A DNA stretch of 6,435 nt from contig JAHIOG010000426.1 in assembly GCA_018895675.1 (NCBI GenBank), forward strand, positions 1 through 6,435, written 5' to 3'. Source of the DNA: a bacterium. GTDB taxonomy: Bacteria; Fidelibacterota; UBA2242. Positions 1 through 5,638 of the stretch are shown in pieces (positions within the stretch are counted from its first letter, which is position 1; every line of letters begins with the position of its first letter). The translations under genes and the position numbers were made by a program. Below the pieces are notes generated by a model, which saw only the letters and a program-made list of their open reading frames with translations, was not told the origin of the DNA and ran no database searches.

Positions 1-170
1 GGGTTTACTTCTGTGTTCGGTATTTGAACAATCTTGATTGATTGATCTTTTTGTTTTGTCTTTTTCAATTTGAACCTCTCTGTTTTCCGCCTGACATAAT
101 TTAATGTCTAAAACTGTCCAACATAATTTAGGCACAGAGGGTGATAAGGATAATGAAAATAATAAGAAAA
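1..170. other. Gene-poor left edge with a short direct repeat
   Basis: I see no convincing gene here. The decamer ACATAATTTA occurs twice, at 94-103 and 121-130, 27 bp apart, next to TGAC/TGTC-like words. That could be the worn end of an insertion sequence, but no transposase or partner terminus is visible. The rest is AT-rich and unassigned. Confidence 0.3.
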
Positions 171-182
171 TATTTAACCGGG
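171..182. repeat. Orphan right arm of palindromic family (TATTTAAC type)
   Basis: TATTTAACCGGG matches the right-arm consensus TATTTAACAGGG except for one base and abuts the left arm of the next element at 183. Its TTAAATA-type left partner is not visible and may lie before the window. Confidence 0.5.
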
Positions 183-222
183 TTTACCCCGTGAAATGCG
201 AAGCAATATTTAATGGGGTAAA
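183..222. mobile_element. Palindromic element PE1 (40 bp, minimal)
   Basis: Left arm TTTACCCCGTGAAAT and right arm ATTTAATGGGGTAAA form an imperfect hairpin around a short core containing GCGAAGC, a heptamer known from in-vitro work to form an unusually stable DNA mini-hairpin. This is the only paired element whose variable arm bases are not fully complementary: one mismatch and one G-T. Its right arm overlaps the Lys-Lys codons of the gmd remnant and has taken the place of the ATG seen at the same position in the copy at 6155, so that start codon is gone. Confidence 0.65.
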
Positions 223-243
223 AAAAGCACTCCCCGATACAGT

Positions 244-271
244 CCCCGATAAGCTACTTCGTAGCACGGGG
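244..271. repeat. GC-rich hairpin repeat, copy 1
   Basis: CCCCG...GCTAC-TTC-GTAGC...CGGGG forms a nested stem with a three-base loop. The same sequence recurs at 6181-6208. In both places it sits inside the gmd 5' end between the ALx and GIT codons, so it is an insertion or an inherited scar. A stretch after it (about 272-318, with ATCCC-AAA-GGGAT and a second ACGGGGCAGG) is absent from the later copy. Confidence 0.6.
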
Positions 272-331
272 CAGGCGCTTCGCTCCTTATCCCAAAGGGA
301 TCTCTTTGAGACGGGGCAGGCATCACCGGCA

Positions 332-398
332 TTACCCCGTTAAATAGATTTTTAAAATGTTTTCCAAAATAGATAAAGTTATTATTTAACAGGGTGAA
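332..398. mobile_element. Palindromic element PE2 (TTAAATA/TATTTAA type)
   Basis: Left arm TTACCCCGTTAAATA (332-346) pairs with right arm TATTTAACAGGGTGAA (383-398). It interrupts gmd after the codons GITG. The whole element, including its core, is repeated at 6232-6299 in another gmd copy. The core start (GATTTTTAAAATG) is shared with PE11, so same-arm elements have related cores. Confidence 0.8.
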
Positions 399-497
399 CC
401 CCGTTAGATAGATTATAATAAAATAAAAATTATTAGATGAAACACATTCCTAATTTATATAGAGATATTAATAACCATAGGATATTATCTAACAGGG
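395..497. mobile_element. Palindromic element PE3 (TTAGATA/TATCTAA type)
   Basis: The left arm TGAACCCCGTTAGATA (395-410) overlaps the right end of PE2. The right arm TATCTAACAGGG ends at 497 and runs straight into a GC-rich CCCCGATA segment instead of the usual TRAA. The 75-bp AT-rich core is unlike that of PE14, although both follow the same PE2-type neighbour through an identical joint. Confidence 0.7.
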
Positions 498-541
498 CCC
501 CGATATGCTTCGCTACAGGGCAAGCAAGAGACGGTTCCTAC

Positions 542-613
542 TTTACCCCGTGTAATAAATTGGTGTATATAAATGCCATAAACTTTATACTAATATCTAT
601 TACACAGGGTGAA
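542..613. mobile_element. Palindromic element PE4 (GTAATA/TATTAC type) inside gmd
   Basis: Left arm TTTACCCCGTGTAATA and right arm TATTACACAGGGTGAA. It splits gmd between the Tyr-Leu and Thr-Glu codons. Deleting 544-611 joins TAC TT to AACAGAA, giving S-Y-L-T-E-L-L-L, exactly the expected GMD motif, with a TTAA tetramer at the junction. Confidence 0.8.
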
Positions 614-750
614 CAGAACTCCTCCTTGAAAAAGGCTACATCGTCCACGGCATTATCCGCCGTAGCAGTTCCTTCAATACCGGTAGAAGCGAGGACTGAT
701 TCACAGGAACGAATAAACAACTAACAAATAACCAAGAAAAGGGTAATGAA

Positions 751-963
751 ATGAGAACAAAAAAATTAATAGAATTAACAAATGAGGATATAAAAGAATT
801 GGTTGATGAATTGGTTGAAGAAAAAATTCTTCATATTTTGAAAGATCCTGATGAAGGATTAGAACTCCGAGAAGACATAAAGGTCAGGTTAAAAAAATCT
901 CTTAAATCTCAAGCAGACGGGGAAAAGGGTATCCCCTTAGAAAATATTAAAAGTACGGTTTGA
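751..963 (+). CDS. Putative antitoxin of a RelE/ParE-type pair
   Basis: A 70-residue, highly charged protein with a helical N-terminal half (ELTNEDIKELVDELVEEKI) and a C-terminal stretch LKKSLKSQADGEKGIPLENIKS. This tail resembles the toxin-binding tails of small antitoxins encoded upstream of RelE/ParE toxins, often written as LK-S-L-EGKxxxLEE. I do not recognise a specific DNA-binding fold. The ATG at 751 is preceded by a weak purine-rich site (GAAAAGGG, about 10 bases upstream). The stop at 961-963 lies 7 bases before the toxin start, so the two are almost certainly co-transcribed and probably translationally coupled. Such antitoxins normally neutralise the toxin and repress their own operon; no operator could be identified by eye. 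Confidence 0.7.
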   Translation: MRTKKLIELTNEDIKELVDELVEEKILHILKDPDEGLELREDIKVRLKKSLKSQADGEKGIPLENIKSTV

Positions 964-970
964 GCACCTG

Positions 971-1231
971 ATGAAATATACAGTAGAGTTACGAAAAAAA
1001 GCATTGGAAGATATAAATTCTCTGGACGCAGCTATCGTACATCGTATTTTAAAAAAACTTAATTGGCTAAAAGAAAATTTTGAAATGATTATTCCTGAAC
1101 CCTTAAAAGGAGAATTGAAAGGATTATTCAAACTAAGAATTGGTGATTACCGGATACTGTATACATGTGATTATGATGAAAAACTTATATCTGTACACCT
1201 TATTGGTCACAGAAAAAATATTTATCGCTAA
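971..1231 (+). CDS. RelE/ParE-family toxin
   Basis: An 86-residue protein with the compact RelE/ParE fold signature: an N-terminal strand and helix (MKYTVELRKKALEDINSL), a helical hairpin, then GLFKLRIGDYRILYTCDYD and the end strand HLIGHRKNIY. The L-R-x-G-x-Y-R and G-H-R-K-x-x-Y motifs are typical of the family. RelE members cleave ribosome-bound mRNA and ParE members inhibit gyrase; sequence alone does not say which applies here. Length is normal and the gene is intact. There is no strong Shine-Dalgarno site, consistent with coupling to the upstream antitoxin. The pair lies between a dead gmd copy and a gene-free repeat region, as is common for TA modules in accessory DNA. Confidence 0.88.
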   Translation: MKYTVELRKKALEDINSLDAAIVHRILKKLNWLKENFEMIIPEPLKGELKGLFKLRIGDYRILYTCDYDEKLISVHLIGHRKNIYR

Positions 1232-1578
1232 TACTATTATTGACGTTTTGATGATTTATTCGTTTGAAATTAATAATACGGTCAGACAATTTGCTTCATT
1301 GGCCACATTTCACAGGACAGGCAGGCGATGACGTCCCAGGGATCTCTTATGAGACGGGGTAGGGAGGAACAGCCTGCCCCGATCCTTCGGGGACCGTACC
1401 GGGGCGTCCTGAACCCCGCCAAAGGCGGTGGTTGTGACCTTCGCTTGCCCGAAAGATGCAGTCAGGCGGGCCTGCCCGACTTGACTCAGGTCAGGCGGGC
1501 GAGAGGAAAAACACTGCGCCACCGCGGTAAAAATAATTAGTGTCATTCGTGGACAGGAAATAATAAAAATAATTCGCG
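1232..1578. other. Gene-free, GC-rich palindrome cluster
   Basis: No gene is supported; open frames here are by-products of high GC. The stretch holds several short stems: CCCCGA-TCCT-TCGGGG at about 1378-1393, AACCCCGCC-AAA-GGCGGTGGTT at 1412-1433, and repeated GGCGGGC/GCCTGCCC words at about 1465-1500. It also holds CACTGCGCCACCGCGG at about 1509-1524, related to the repeats at 4983 and 6124. The segment GGGATCTCTTATGAGACGGGG resembles the extra piece in gmd copy 1 (about 297-316). The base composition contrasts sharply with the AT-rich surroundings. Confidence 0.5.
1303..1316. repeat. Orphan right arm of palindromic family (ATTTCAC type)
   Basis: GCCACATTTCACAGG is close to the reverse complement of the left arm of PE7 (CCCCGTGAAATGTGACC at 3165-3181), extending past the arm into the core. 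No left partner is adjacent. The nearest same-type left arm upstream is that of PE1. Confidence 0.45.
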
Positions 1579-1594
1579 TTCACCCCGTGGAATA
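1579..1594. repeat. Orphan left arm of palindromic family (GGAATA type)
   Basis: TTCACCCCGTGGAATA is identical to the left arm of PE5 at 1811-1826. It has no partner of its own before PE5; the next unpaired TATTCC right arm is at 3149. Confidence 0.6.
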
Positions 1595-1602
1595 ACCACT
1601 TG

Positions 1603-1667
1603 TAGGCAAAGGCAGAGGCAGAGGTTAAGATTAAGACTAAGATCAAGATCAAGATTTAGATTAAGGG
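1603..1667. repeat. Degenerate tandem hexamer tract
   Basis: Roughly three AGGCAR units are followed by seven units of TTAAGA/CTAAGA/TCAAGA type, all purine-rich on this strand. It is not coding and no promoter could be read in it. Confidence 0.7.
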
Positions 1668-1762
1668 AATGGAGTGTACAAAAGTTATGAAGAAATGCCC
1701 GTTTGGGAGAAGACGTCCACTAATTACCACTGCCACGGCAGGACAAGCACAGAAAGAGAGTA

Positions 1763-2140
1763 ACTACTAATTCCGTGGATTTAACGAATTAGGAAAAACA
1801 AAAATTAGTGTTCACCCCGTGGAATAACCTTTTTACAGATATTTCAATAGATAAAAGGGATCTATTCCACAGGGTAAATCCGTGGAATTCGTAGTTAAAA
1901 AAACATTAGTGTAATCTGCGAAATTCGTAGTTAAAAGGTTCTTCTCAGCAACCAAAATGAAACTTGGTTTGTTGGTGAACTTTGGTGAACCTTCCCTAAA
2001 ATATGAAAGATTCATTAACAACTACTAATTACTCGAATTTGACGAATTAAATAAAAAAATATATTAGTGTAATCTGTGTGCCGAAGGCATCCGGCAACTG
2101 ACGGATAATTCGTAGTTAAAAAAGAATTTGTAGTTTATTA
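1763..2140. repeat. Cluster of AT-rich intergenic repeats
   Basis: Two diverged copies of a module begin AACTACTAATT (about 1763 and 2019), continue through GAATTTGACGAATTA-like text and end in ATTAGTG. The words ATTAGTGTAATCTG and AATTCGTAGTTAAAA recur around 1903-1937 and 2071-2120. AACTACTAATT and AATTCGTAGTT are near inverted copies, so the modules are themselves palindromic. PE5 is inserted into one of them. No gene is seen here. Confidence 0.55.
1811..1878. mobile_element. Palindromic element PE5 (GGAATA/TATTCC type)
   Basis: Left arm TTCACCCCGTGGAATA, right arm TATTCCACAGGGTAAA. It splits an ATTAGTGT/AATCCGTGGAATTCGTAGTT repeat, and an unsplit relative of that repeat lies just downstream at about 1905. 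This gives a within-window view of an empty site. Confidence 0.75.
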
Positions 2141-2245
2141 TTTACCCCGTTAGATAGACAAAACAAGTGGAAAATTGTAATACGGGACAAGTATCTTATT
2201 TAATCTCGGATCTAATAACAAAATGATATTATCTAACAGGGTGAA
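2141..2245. mobile_element. Palindromic element PE6 (TAGATA/TATCTA type)
   Basis: Left arm TTTACCCCGTTAGATA, right arm TATCTAACAGGGTGAA, 105 bp. The core is nearly identical to that of PE14 at 6296-6400. Both are followed at once by the same gmd codons (T-E-L-L-L-Q-K-G-Y). Confidence 0.8.
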
Positions 2246-2436
2246 CCGAACTCCTCCTCCAAAAAGGCTACATCGTACACGGCATTATCCGCCGCAGCAG
2301 TTCCTTCAATACCGGTAGAATCGATCATCTATTTAACAACCACGAAATATATGGAAAGAAAGATTTTCTTCACTATGGGGATCTGACCGATTCAAGCAAT
2401 CTGAACCGCATATTTGGAAAAAGTGAAAACTTATGA
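2245..2436 (+). pseudogene. gmd: GDP-mannose 4,6-dehydratase fragment, copy 2
   Basis: From 2245 the frame reads TELLLQKGYIVHGIIRRSSS, then FNTGRIDHLF, and after a short variable stretch DFLHYGDLTDSSNLNRI before a stop at 2434. This is the N-terminal part of GMD, from the end of the dinucleotide-binding loop through the HYGDLTDSSNL motif. The residues after NRI (FGKSENL) no longer look like the family, so the 3' truncation lies near 2420. The 5' end is replaced by PE6, whose TGA (2242-2244) closes the frame. There is no start codon or ribosome site, and it cannot make an active enzyme. It is a longer relative of the 613-687 and 6400-6435 pieces. Confidence 0.85.
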
Positions 2437-2608
2437 AACATTTATCCTTAGCGACTATACAGTAAAAGAAAGTAACCGCCCGCCAGGTAGCTGCCGGGCT
2501 AAGCCACAGAGAATTGTTAAAATAAATTGGTAGTTTTTCTGATATAGTCATAAATTGGATTTGTAATAATAAGAAATATTGAAGAAGCATAAATAAACGA
2601 GGTAATAT
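2437..2608. other. Intergenic stretch with a GC hairpin
   Basis: GCCCG-C-CAG-GTAG-CTG-C-CGGGC at 2478-2499 folds into a good stem with one internal mismatch. It has no following T tract, so a terminator call is weak. The AT-rich remainder up to the hicB-like gene must hold that operon's promoter, but I could not place -35/-10 boxes confidently. Confidence 0.4.
2597..2602 (+). promoter_or_regulatory. Ribosome binding site of hicB-like gene
   Basis: ACGAGG lies six bases before the ATG at 2609 and fixes that start. It is one of the few clear Shine-Dalgarno sites in the window. Confidence 0.65.
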
Positions 2609-2851
2609 ATGAGAAAGGAAATCCGAGTCAAAGCATTTTGGGATGCTGAAGCTGGCGTTTGGGTTGCTCAAAGCAAGGATGTTCCTGGTTTAATCACTGA
2701 GGCAGAAACCATGGAAAATCTGGTGGCGAAGCTTCACGTATTGATCCCCGAGTTGCTTGAGGCAAATGGCATGGTTGATGATAAAGGTGACAAAGCGATA
2801 CCATTTCACCTCTTTGGAGAAAGAATAGAGAAGGCTCTCAGGTTGAGTTAG
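2609..2851 (+). CDS. HicB-like antitoxin (DUF1902 family)
   Basis: An 80-residue protein beginning RKEIRVKAFWDAEAGVWVAQ and continuing with SKDVPGLITEAETMENLVAKLHVLIPELLE. This is the partial RNase-H-like fold of DUF1902/HicB antitoxins: a beta hairpin carrying the W-D-x-E-A-x-V-W-V-A motif, a D-V-P-G-L-x-T-E-A turn, then the helix. A short C-terminal tail (PFHLFGERIEKALRL) follows, with no obvious full helix-turn-helix domain, normal for this short class. It should bind and block the HicA toxin encoded next. Its stop (2849-2851) is immediately followed by the toxin's GTG, so the two are one transcription unit with coupled translation. The gene is intact and not invaded by the palindromic elements. 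Confidence 0.87.
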   Translation: MRKEIRVKAFWDAEAGVWVAQSKDVPGLITEAETMENLVAKLHVLIPELLEANGMVDDKGDKAIPFHLFGERIEKALRLS

Positions 2852-3049
2852 GTGGCTAATAACTATACCCCGGATCTGAAAAAAATACTCGACAAAGCTG
2901 GTTGCGCTTTCGAAAGAAAGGGAAAGGGGGACCATGAAATCTGGTTCAGCCCCATAAGTGGAAAAAGATTTACAGTTGATAATAAAATAAAATCAAGGCA
3001 CACAGCAAATGGAGTATTAAAACAGGCGGGATTAGGAAAGAGATTTTAG
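2852..3049 (+). CDS. hicA: HicA-family toxin (predicted mRNA interferase)
   Basis: A 65-residue protein of normal HicA length with a double-stranded-RNA-binding-like fold. It has an N-terminal helix (TPDLKKILDKAGCAFERKGKG), the catalytic-type G-D-H-E-I-W-F strand whose His is the expected active-site residue, a second strand (KRFTVDNK) and a C-terminal helix (ANGVLKQAGL). HicA toxins cleave mRNA in a translation-independent way. The start is GTG directly abutting the antitoxin's TAG; no separate ribosome site is visible, so expression probably depends on translational coupling, which keeps toxin below antitoxin. The order antitoxin-toxin matches DUF1902/HicA pairs. Confidence 0.87.
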   Translation: MANNYTPDLKKILDKAGCAFERKGKGDHEIWFSPISGKRFTVDNKIKSRHTANGVLKQAGLGKRF

Positions 3050-3148
3050 TAAGAAAATGCGTGTGGTCTCCATCATAAAAACCGTGTCATCCGATCCAAA
3101 TAACAAACACACCATTAAAATTGTCAATATATCATCATATAAATGCAT

Positions 3149-3160
3149 TATTCCACAGGG
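3149..3160. repeat. Orphan right arm of palindromic family (TATTCC type)
   Basis: TATTCCACAGGG equals the right arm of PE5. It directly precedes PE7, through CCTG, in a head-to-tail joint like that between PE2 and PE3. Its only unpaired same-type left arm in the window is at 1579. Confidence 0.55.
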
Positions 3161-3164
3161 CCTG

Positions 3165-3203
3165 CCCCGTGAAATGTGACCAAAGGGAAAATATTTCACT
3201 GGG
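3165..3203. mobile_element. Palindromic element PE7 (GTGAAAT/ATTTCAC type, 39 bp)
   Basis: CCCCGTGAAAT pairs with ATTTCACTGGG around a 17-bp core. Variable bases are fully complementary; the outer ends have lost the TTYA/TRAA consensus, so it is probably an old copy. Confidence 0.6.
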
Positions 3204-3288
3204 ACGCTACTGAAAGAAAAACGCATTCTTTGAGCTGGAACACAATTACCACCATTTTTAAATAATTCAATTCCTATTATGACCGGTT

Positions 3289-3296
3289 TTAAATAT
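3289..3296. repeat. Target-site duplication, left
   Basis: TTAAATAT immediately before the left inverted repeat, identical to 4671-4678; eight bases as expected for ISL3. Confidence 0.92.
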
Positions 3297-3383
3297 GGCT
3301 CTTCTCCCAATCGAGTGGGTAGTTTAACGACATAATTATTTATAAAAAAACAAGTTGTGTTAATATTTTACTTGCATAAAAGT

Positions 3384-3410
3384 TTGACATGTATTTCATT
3401 GGTTTATGAT
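3384..3410 (+). promoter_or_regulatory. Possible promoter overlapping the transposase start
   Basis: TTGACA (3384-3389) and TATGAT (3405-3410) are 15 bases apart, shorter than optimal. The -10 box would include the ATG at 3406, so a transcript from it could not use that start. It may therefore be chance, or point to a later initiation codon. Confidence 0.25.
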
Positions 3411-4625
3411 CAAATACAAGAGACTATCAGATGCTTATCGGTTTCCAGGATTTCAACCTAAACAACAGGTGGTTGGAATTTTCGGTGATCCGAAAGCAAG
3501 AGTCATCAGACTCAAACGAATCGAAAAAAAACTCGTTGTCCAGACTGTAGTCGGAAGTATCGGAGCTTCTATGACCACAAAGTGCGACGGGTAAGAGACC
3601 TTTCCTGTGGAGACACGAGAATTTATCTTGATTTGGAAATCCGTCGCGTAAGATGTCAGAAATGTCAGAAAGTGACCCAGGAAAGATTTGATTTTCTTGC
3701 CGACAATCCGTTCTATACCAAACGGTTTGCTCTGTATGTAGGTAGACGATGCCGTACATCAACCATCAGCGACATTGCCAAAGAACTGCACATAAACTGG
3801 AAAACGGTCAAAGACCTTGAGAAACAGTATATGCAAGAACAGCTCCGTCGAGCTGGCAAACCTAAACCCAAGGTTATCGGTATTGATGAACTTTCGATCA
3901 GTAAAGGCCATAACTATCGGATTATCGTCAGCGATTTGGAAAAAGGCCGTCCGATCTGGTTTGGTGGTCAAGACCGTTCCGAACAGAGCATGAATCAATT
4001 TTACGACCGGCTTGGACCCAGTAAAAACAAGCGTATAAGACTTGTCGTGATGGACATGTGGAAAGCCTTCGAGAACTCCACGATCAGAAATGTACCTCAT
4101 GCAGCAATCCTTTACGATAAGTTCCATATCATGCGGCATCTTGGCGAGGCCATTGATAAAGTTCGTAAAACAGAATATGCCCGTCTGTCTGGAAAGAATC
4201 GTGCATTTGTTAAAGGACAAAAGTACAACCTGCTATCCCATCGGTTCAATCTGACACTGACAGGCAAACAAGCGCTGGATACTCTACTGGCTGCCAATAA
4301 ACGCTTAAATAAAGCATATCTTCTCAAGGAATCTTTCGGACAACTATGGAACTATCGTTCAGAAACATGGGCGCGAAAGTTCTTCGAGAATTGGAAATCC
4401 TCTCTACGATGGCAACGACTGAAACCGTACCAGAAGTTCGTTAAACTCATCGAAAGGCACTGGGACGGCATCGCTGCTTTTTGCAAACCGGAGAATAAAG
4501 TCTCTCTGGGTTTTGTTGAAGGTCTCAATAATAAAATTCGCGTTATTCAACGCCGCGCCTTCGGCCTTCGTGATGAAGAATATTTACGTTTGAAAATATT
4601 GACATGCACATTGCCGGAAATCTAA
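3406..4625 (+). CDS. ISL3-family DDE transposase, -1 frameshift at A8
   Basis: Catalyses cut-and-paste movement of the surrounding IS by recognising its inverted repeats. Frame 1 runs from ATG 3406 through FPGFQPKQQVVGIFGDPKARV to the A8 run at 3524-3531, then hits a stop near 3592. The frame one base back continues at once with TRCPDCSRKYRSFYDHKVRR and runs to the stop at 4623. Joined by a -1 shift, the product is about 406 residues, normal for ISL3. The second part carries the zinc-finger pairs C-P-D-C and C-Q-K-C, a helix-turn-helix (ISDIAKELHINWKTV), and the acidic triad: D161 (GIDEL), D217 (VMDMW) and E372 (FVEGLNN), numbered in the joined protein. The slip site has the form A-AAA-AAA, so programmed slippage, an indel mutation or a sequencing error are all possible. 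An ATG at 3582 could give only a product lacking the first zinc-finger half. Confidence 0.9.
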
Positions 4626-4670
4626 TGTCCAAATCTCTATATTTTTACCCACTCGATTGGGAGAAGAGCC

Positions 4671-4678
4671 TTAAATAT
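4671..4678. repeat. Target-site duplication, right
   Basis: TTAAATAT immediately after the right inverted repeat, the second copy of the 8-bp duplication. Confidence 0.92.
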
Positions 4679-4838
4679 ATTACCCTGCCTTCGAATGTGA
4701 TTGAATCGCGAAATGAGATCAATAATTCATATTGTCTTTTGATCCGAAAACAATCATCACATTCAGCAAGATGTCCGGCCGGTACGCAATGTGACTGACG
4801 GGGCGAAGCCGTGCCCGGAGATGGAAAATAAATTAAAT

Positions 4839-4968
4839 AACCGCAAAGACGCCAAGCCGCAAAGATGTATTTATACAAAAATTAGAACTTAGCGCCTCTG
4901 CCTGCCCCGCCTGCCCAGTAACGAAGTGTATTTGGGTAGCGGAGCGTACCGGGGCGCCTCAGCGGTGA
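4839..4968. repeat. ACCGCAAAGACGCC / GCGCCTCAGCGGTG palindromic repeat with an internal GC-rich insertion
   Basis: The left half AACCGCAAAGACGCC and the right half CTTAGCGCCTC...CAGCGGTG belong to a class of intergenic repeats common in many bacterial genomes, function unknown. The right half is broken after GCGCCTCTG by about 53 bp (4901-4953) of CCTGCCCCG...CGTACCGGG text, after which GCGCCTCAGCGGTG resumes. The inserted text resembles the GC-rich pieces at 1377-1410 and 311-320. Confidence 0.5.
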
Positions 4969-4983
4969 AAAATAATAAAGAAA

Positions 4984-5003
4984 CACCGCGCCGCTGCGAG
5001 AAA
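4984..5003. repeat. CTGCGAGAAA repeat just upstream of a start codon
   Basis: CACCGCGCCGCTGCGAGAAA ends eight bases before the GxxExxY ATG. Related copies at 6084-6108 and 6124-6148 lie before the gmd ATG at 6155. A further relative is at about 1509. Confidence 0.55.
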
Positions 5004-5096
5004 TTTAAAACATGACTGAAAACGATATAGCCACCCAGATTATCGATTCCTCCCTTAAAATCCACCGTGCATTAGGCCCGGGGCTGCTTGAATCTG

Positions 5097-5161
5097 TCTA
5101 CCCCATGTAATAGTGGAAAACTGATTATACCAGAAAAAAGAAAAGAATTACACGGGGTAAA
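5097..5161. mobile_element. Palindromic element PE8 (GTAAT/ATTAC type), first insert of GxxExxY
   Basis: Left arm TCTACCCCATGTAATA, right arm ATTACACGGGGTAAA. Its left edge merges with the Val-Tyr codons of the host gene. Read toward the right arm, the end codes K-K-N-Y-T-G-stop, resembling the K-N-Y-L-T-G-stop end of the GIY-YIG gene in PE9. Confidence 0.8.
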
Positions 5162-5477
5162 CGAAAACATATTATGTTACGAATTAGAGAAAAATAACAT
5201 TCCATTCGAAAAACAAATAGACGTTCCCATTCGATATGATAATCAAGTGTTTTCAAATGCTTTTCGAGCAGACATAATTCTGGATAAAAAAGTTATTATC
5301 GAATTAAAATCAGTTTACCCCGTTAGATAACTTGTATTATGTATATATTCTTAGAAGCAAAAAAGATCTTAACAATTATGTTGGATATACAAAGGATTTA
5401 AAGAAGAGATTATTACAGCATAGTGAAGGGAAAGTATCATCAACAAAGAATCGAATTCCATTAGATTTAATATACTA

Positions 5478-5597
5478 TTCACCCTGTTAGATACAACAGA
5501 CAATTAGATGGGTATTATGTGTATTTTTTATAAAGTGAAGAAAATAAACTATTATGTGAGACATATAAGCGACTTGAAAGTTATCTAACGGGGTAAA
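5478..5597. mobile_element. Palindromic element PE10 (TAGATA/TATCTA type), nested in the GIY-YIG gene
   Basis: Left arm TTCACCCTGTTAGATA, right arm TATCTAACGGGGTAAA, 120 bp. It has the same arm type as its host PE9. Its core reads Y-Y-V-Y-F-L-stop near the left and T-Y-K-R-L-E-S-Y-L-T-G-stop at the right, echoing both ends of the GIY-YIG protein (Y-Y-V-Y-I-L and K-T-R-L-K-N-Y-L-T-G). It therefore looks like an internally deleted relative. Confidence 0.82.
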
Positions 5598-5638
5598 GCA
5601 TGCCTAAACCAGAAAGATGCTCTTCATAGAGAAAAATA

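Larger units (their letters stand above)
218..699 (+). pseudogene. gmd: GDP-mannose 4,6-dehydratase 5' fragment, copy 1, multiply interrupted
   Basis: GMD converts GDP-mannose to GDP-4-keto-6-deoxymannose in deoxysugar synthesis. Scattered pieces match its N-terminal Rossmann region: KKAL (221-232), GITG (319-330), DGSYL (from about 529, split by PE4) and T-E-L-L-L-E-K-G-Y-I-V-H-G-I-I-R-R-S-S-S-F-N-T-G-R (613-687), with a stop at 697. The start ATG is lost to PE1. Between the pieces lie a GC-rich hairpin, PE2, PE3 and PE4. The last piece ends shortly after the NTGR motif, so most of the roughly 350-residue enzyme is missing. It cannot encode a working enzyme. The identification rests on recognising the family's N-terminal motif and on the same text occurring at 2245 and 6155. 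Confidence 0.8.
3050..3296. other. Gene-poor stretch before the insertion sequence
   Basis: No gene is recognised. It holds an orphan right arm (3149), PE7 and the left flank of the insertion sequence. A minus-strand open frame crosses it and would continue through the empty site of the IS, but it runs through repeats on both sides and resembles nothing I know. Confidence 0.4.
3297..4670 (+). mobile_element. Complete ISL3-family insertion sequence (1374 bp)
   Basis: Perfect 25-bp terminal inverted repeats begin GGCTCTTCTCCC (3297-3321) and end GGGAGAAGAGCC (4646-4670). An 8-bp direct duplication TTAAATAT flanks them (3289-3296 and 4671-4678). Length, 8-bp duplication and DDE transposase type all fit ISL3. 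The perfect ends and duplication suggest a recent insertion. One transposase gene, in two frames, fills the inside. Confidence 0.95.
4679..5011. other. Intergenic repeats between the IS and the GxxExxY gene
   Basis: No gene is recognised. The stretch has a GC-rich GGCGAAGCC stem near 4802-4811 and then a composite palindromic repeat described separately. Just before the next gene lies a CACCGCGCCGCTGCGAGAAA repeat (4984-5003). Confidence 0.5.

Noticed and set aside
121..145. Possible further right arm (GCACAGAGGGTGA)
   Set aside because: It only loosely matches ACRGGGTRAA, has an extra base, and no partner arm could be found.
104..343. Open frame of 79 codons on the plus strand
   Set aside because: It runs through PE1, the GC-rich hairpin and gmd pieces in a mixture of frames; no protein family and no ribosome site.
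437..724. Open frame of 95 codons on the plus strand, with a minus-strand shadow at 538-720
   Set aside because: It crosses PE3, a GC-rich scar and PE4, and is out of frame with the gmd residues after PE4. The minus-strand frame is only the reverse complement of the gmd piece and PE4.
1310..1546. Overlapping frames on both strands (1310-1546 and 1328-1540)
   Set aside because: Products of a GC-rich palindrome cluster; low-complexity, mutually overlapping and without family resemblance.
2478..2499. Rho-independent terminator
   Set aside because: The stem is good but there is no T tract and no intact gene ends just upstream.
2333..2671. Minus-strand frame of 112 codons
   Set aside because: Antisense to gmd copy 2 and to the start of the hicB-like gene, both of which give recognisable proteins on the plus strand.
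3759..4220. Minus-strand frame of 153 codons inside the IS
   Set aside because: Antisense shadow of the transposase, which has clear DDE motifs on the plus strand.
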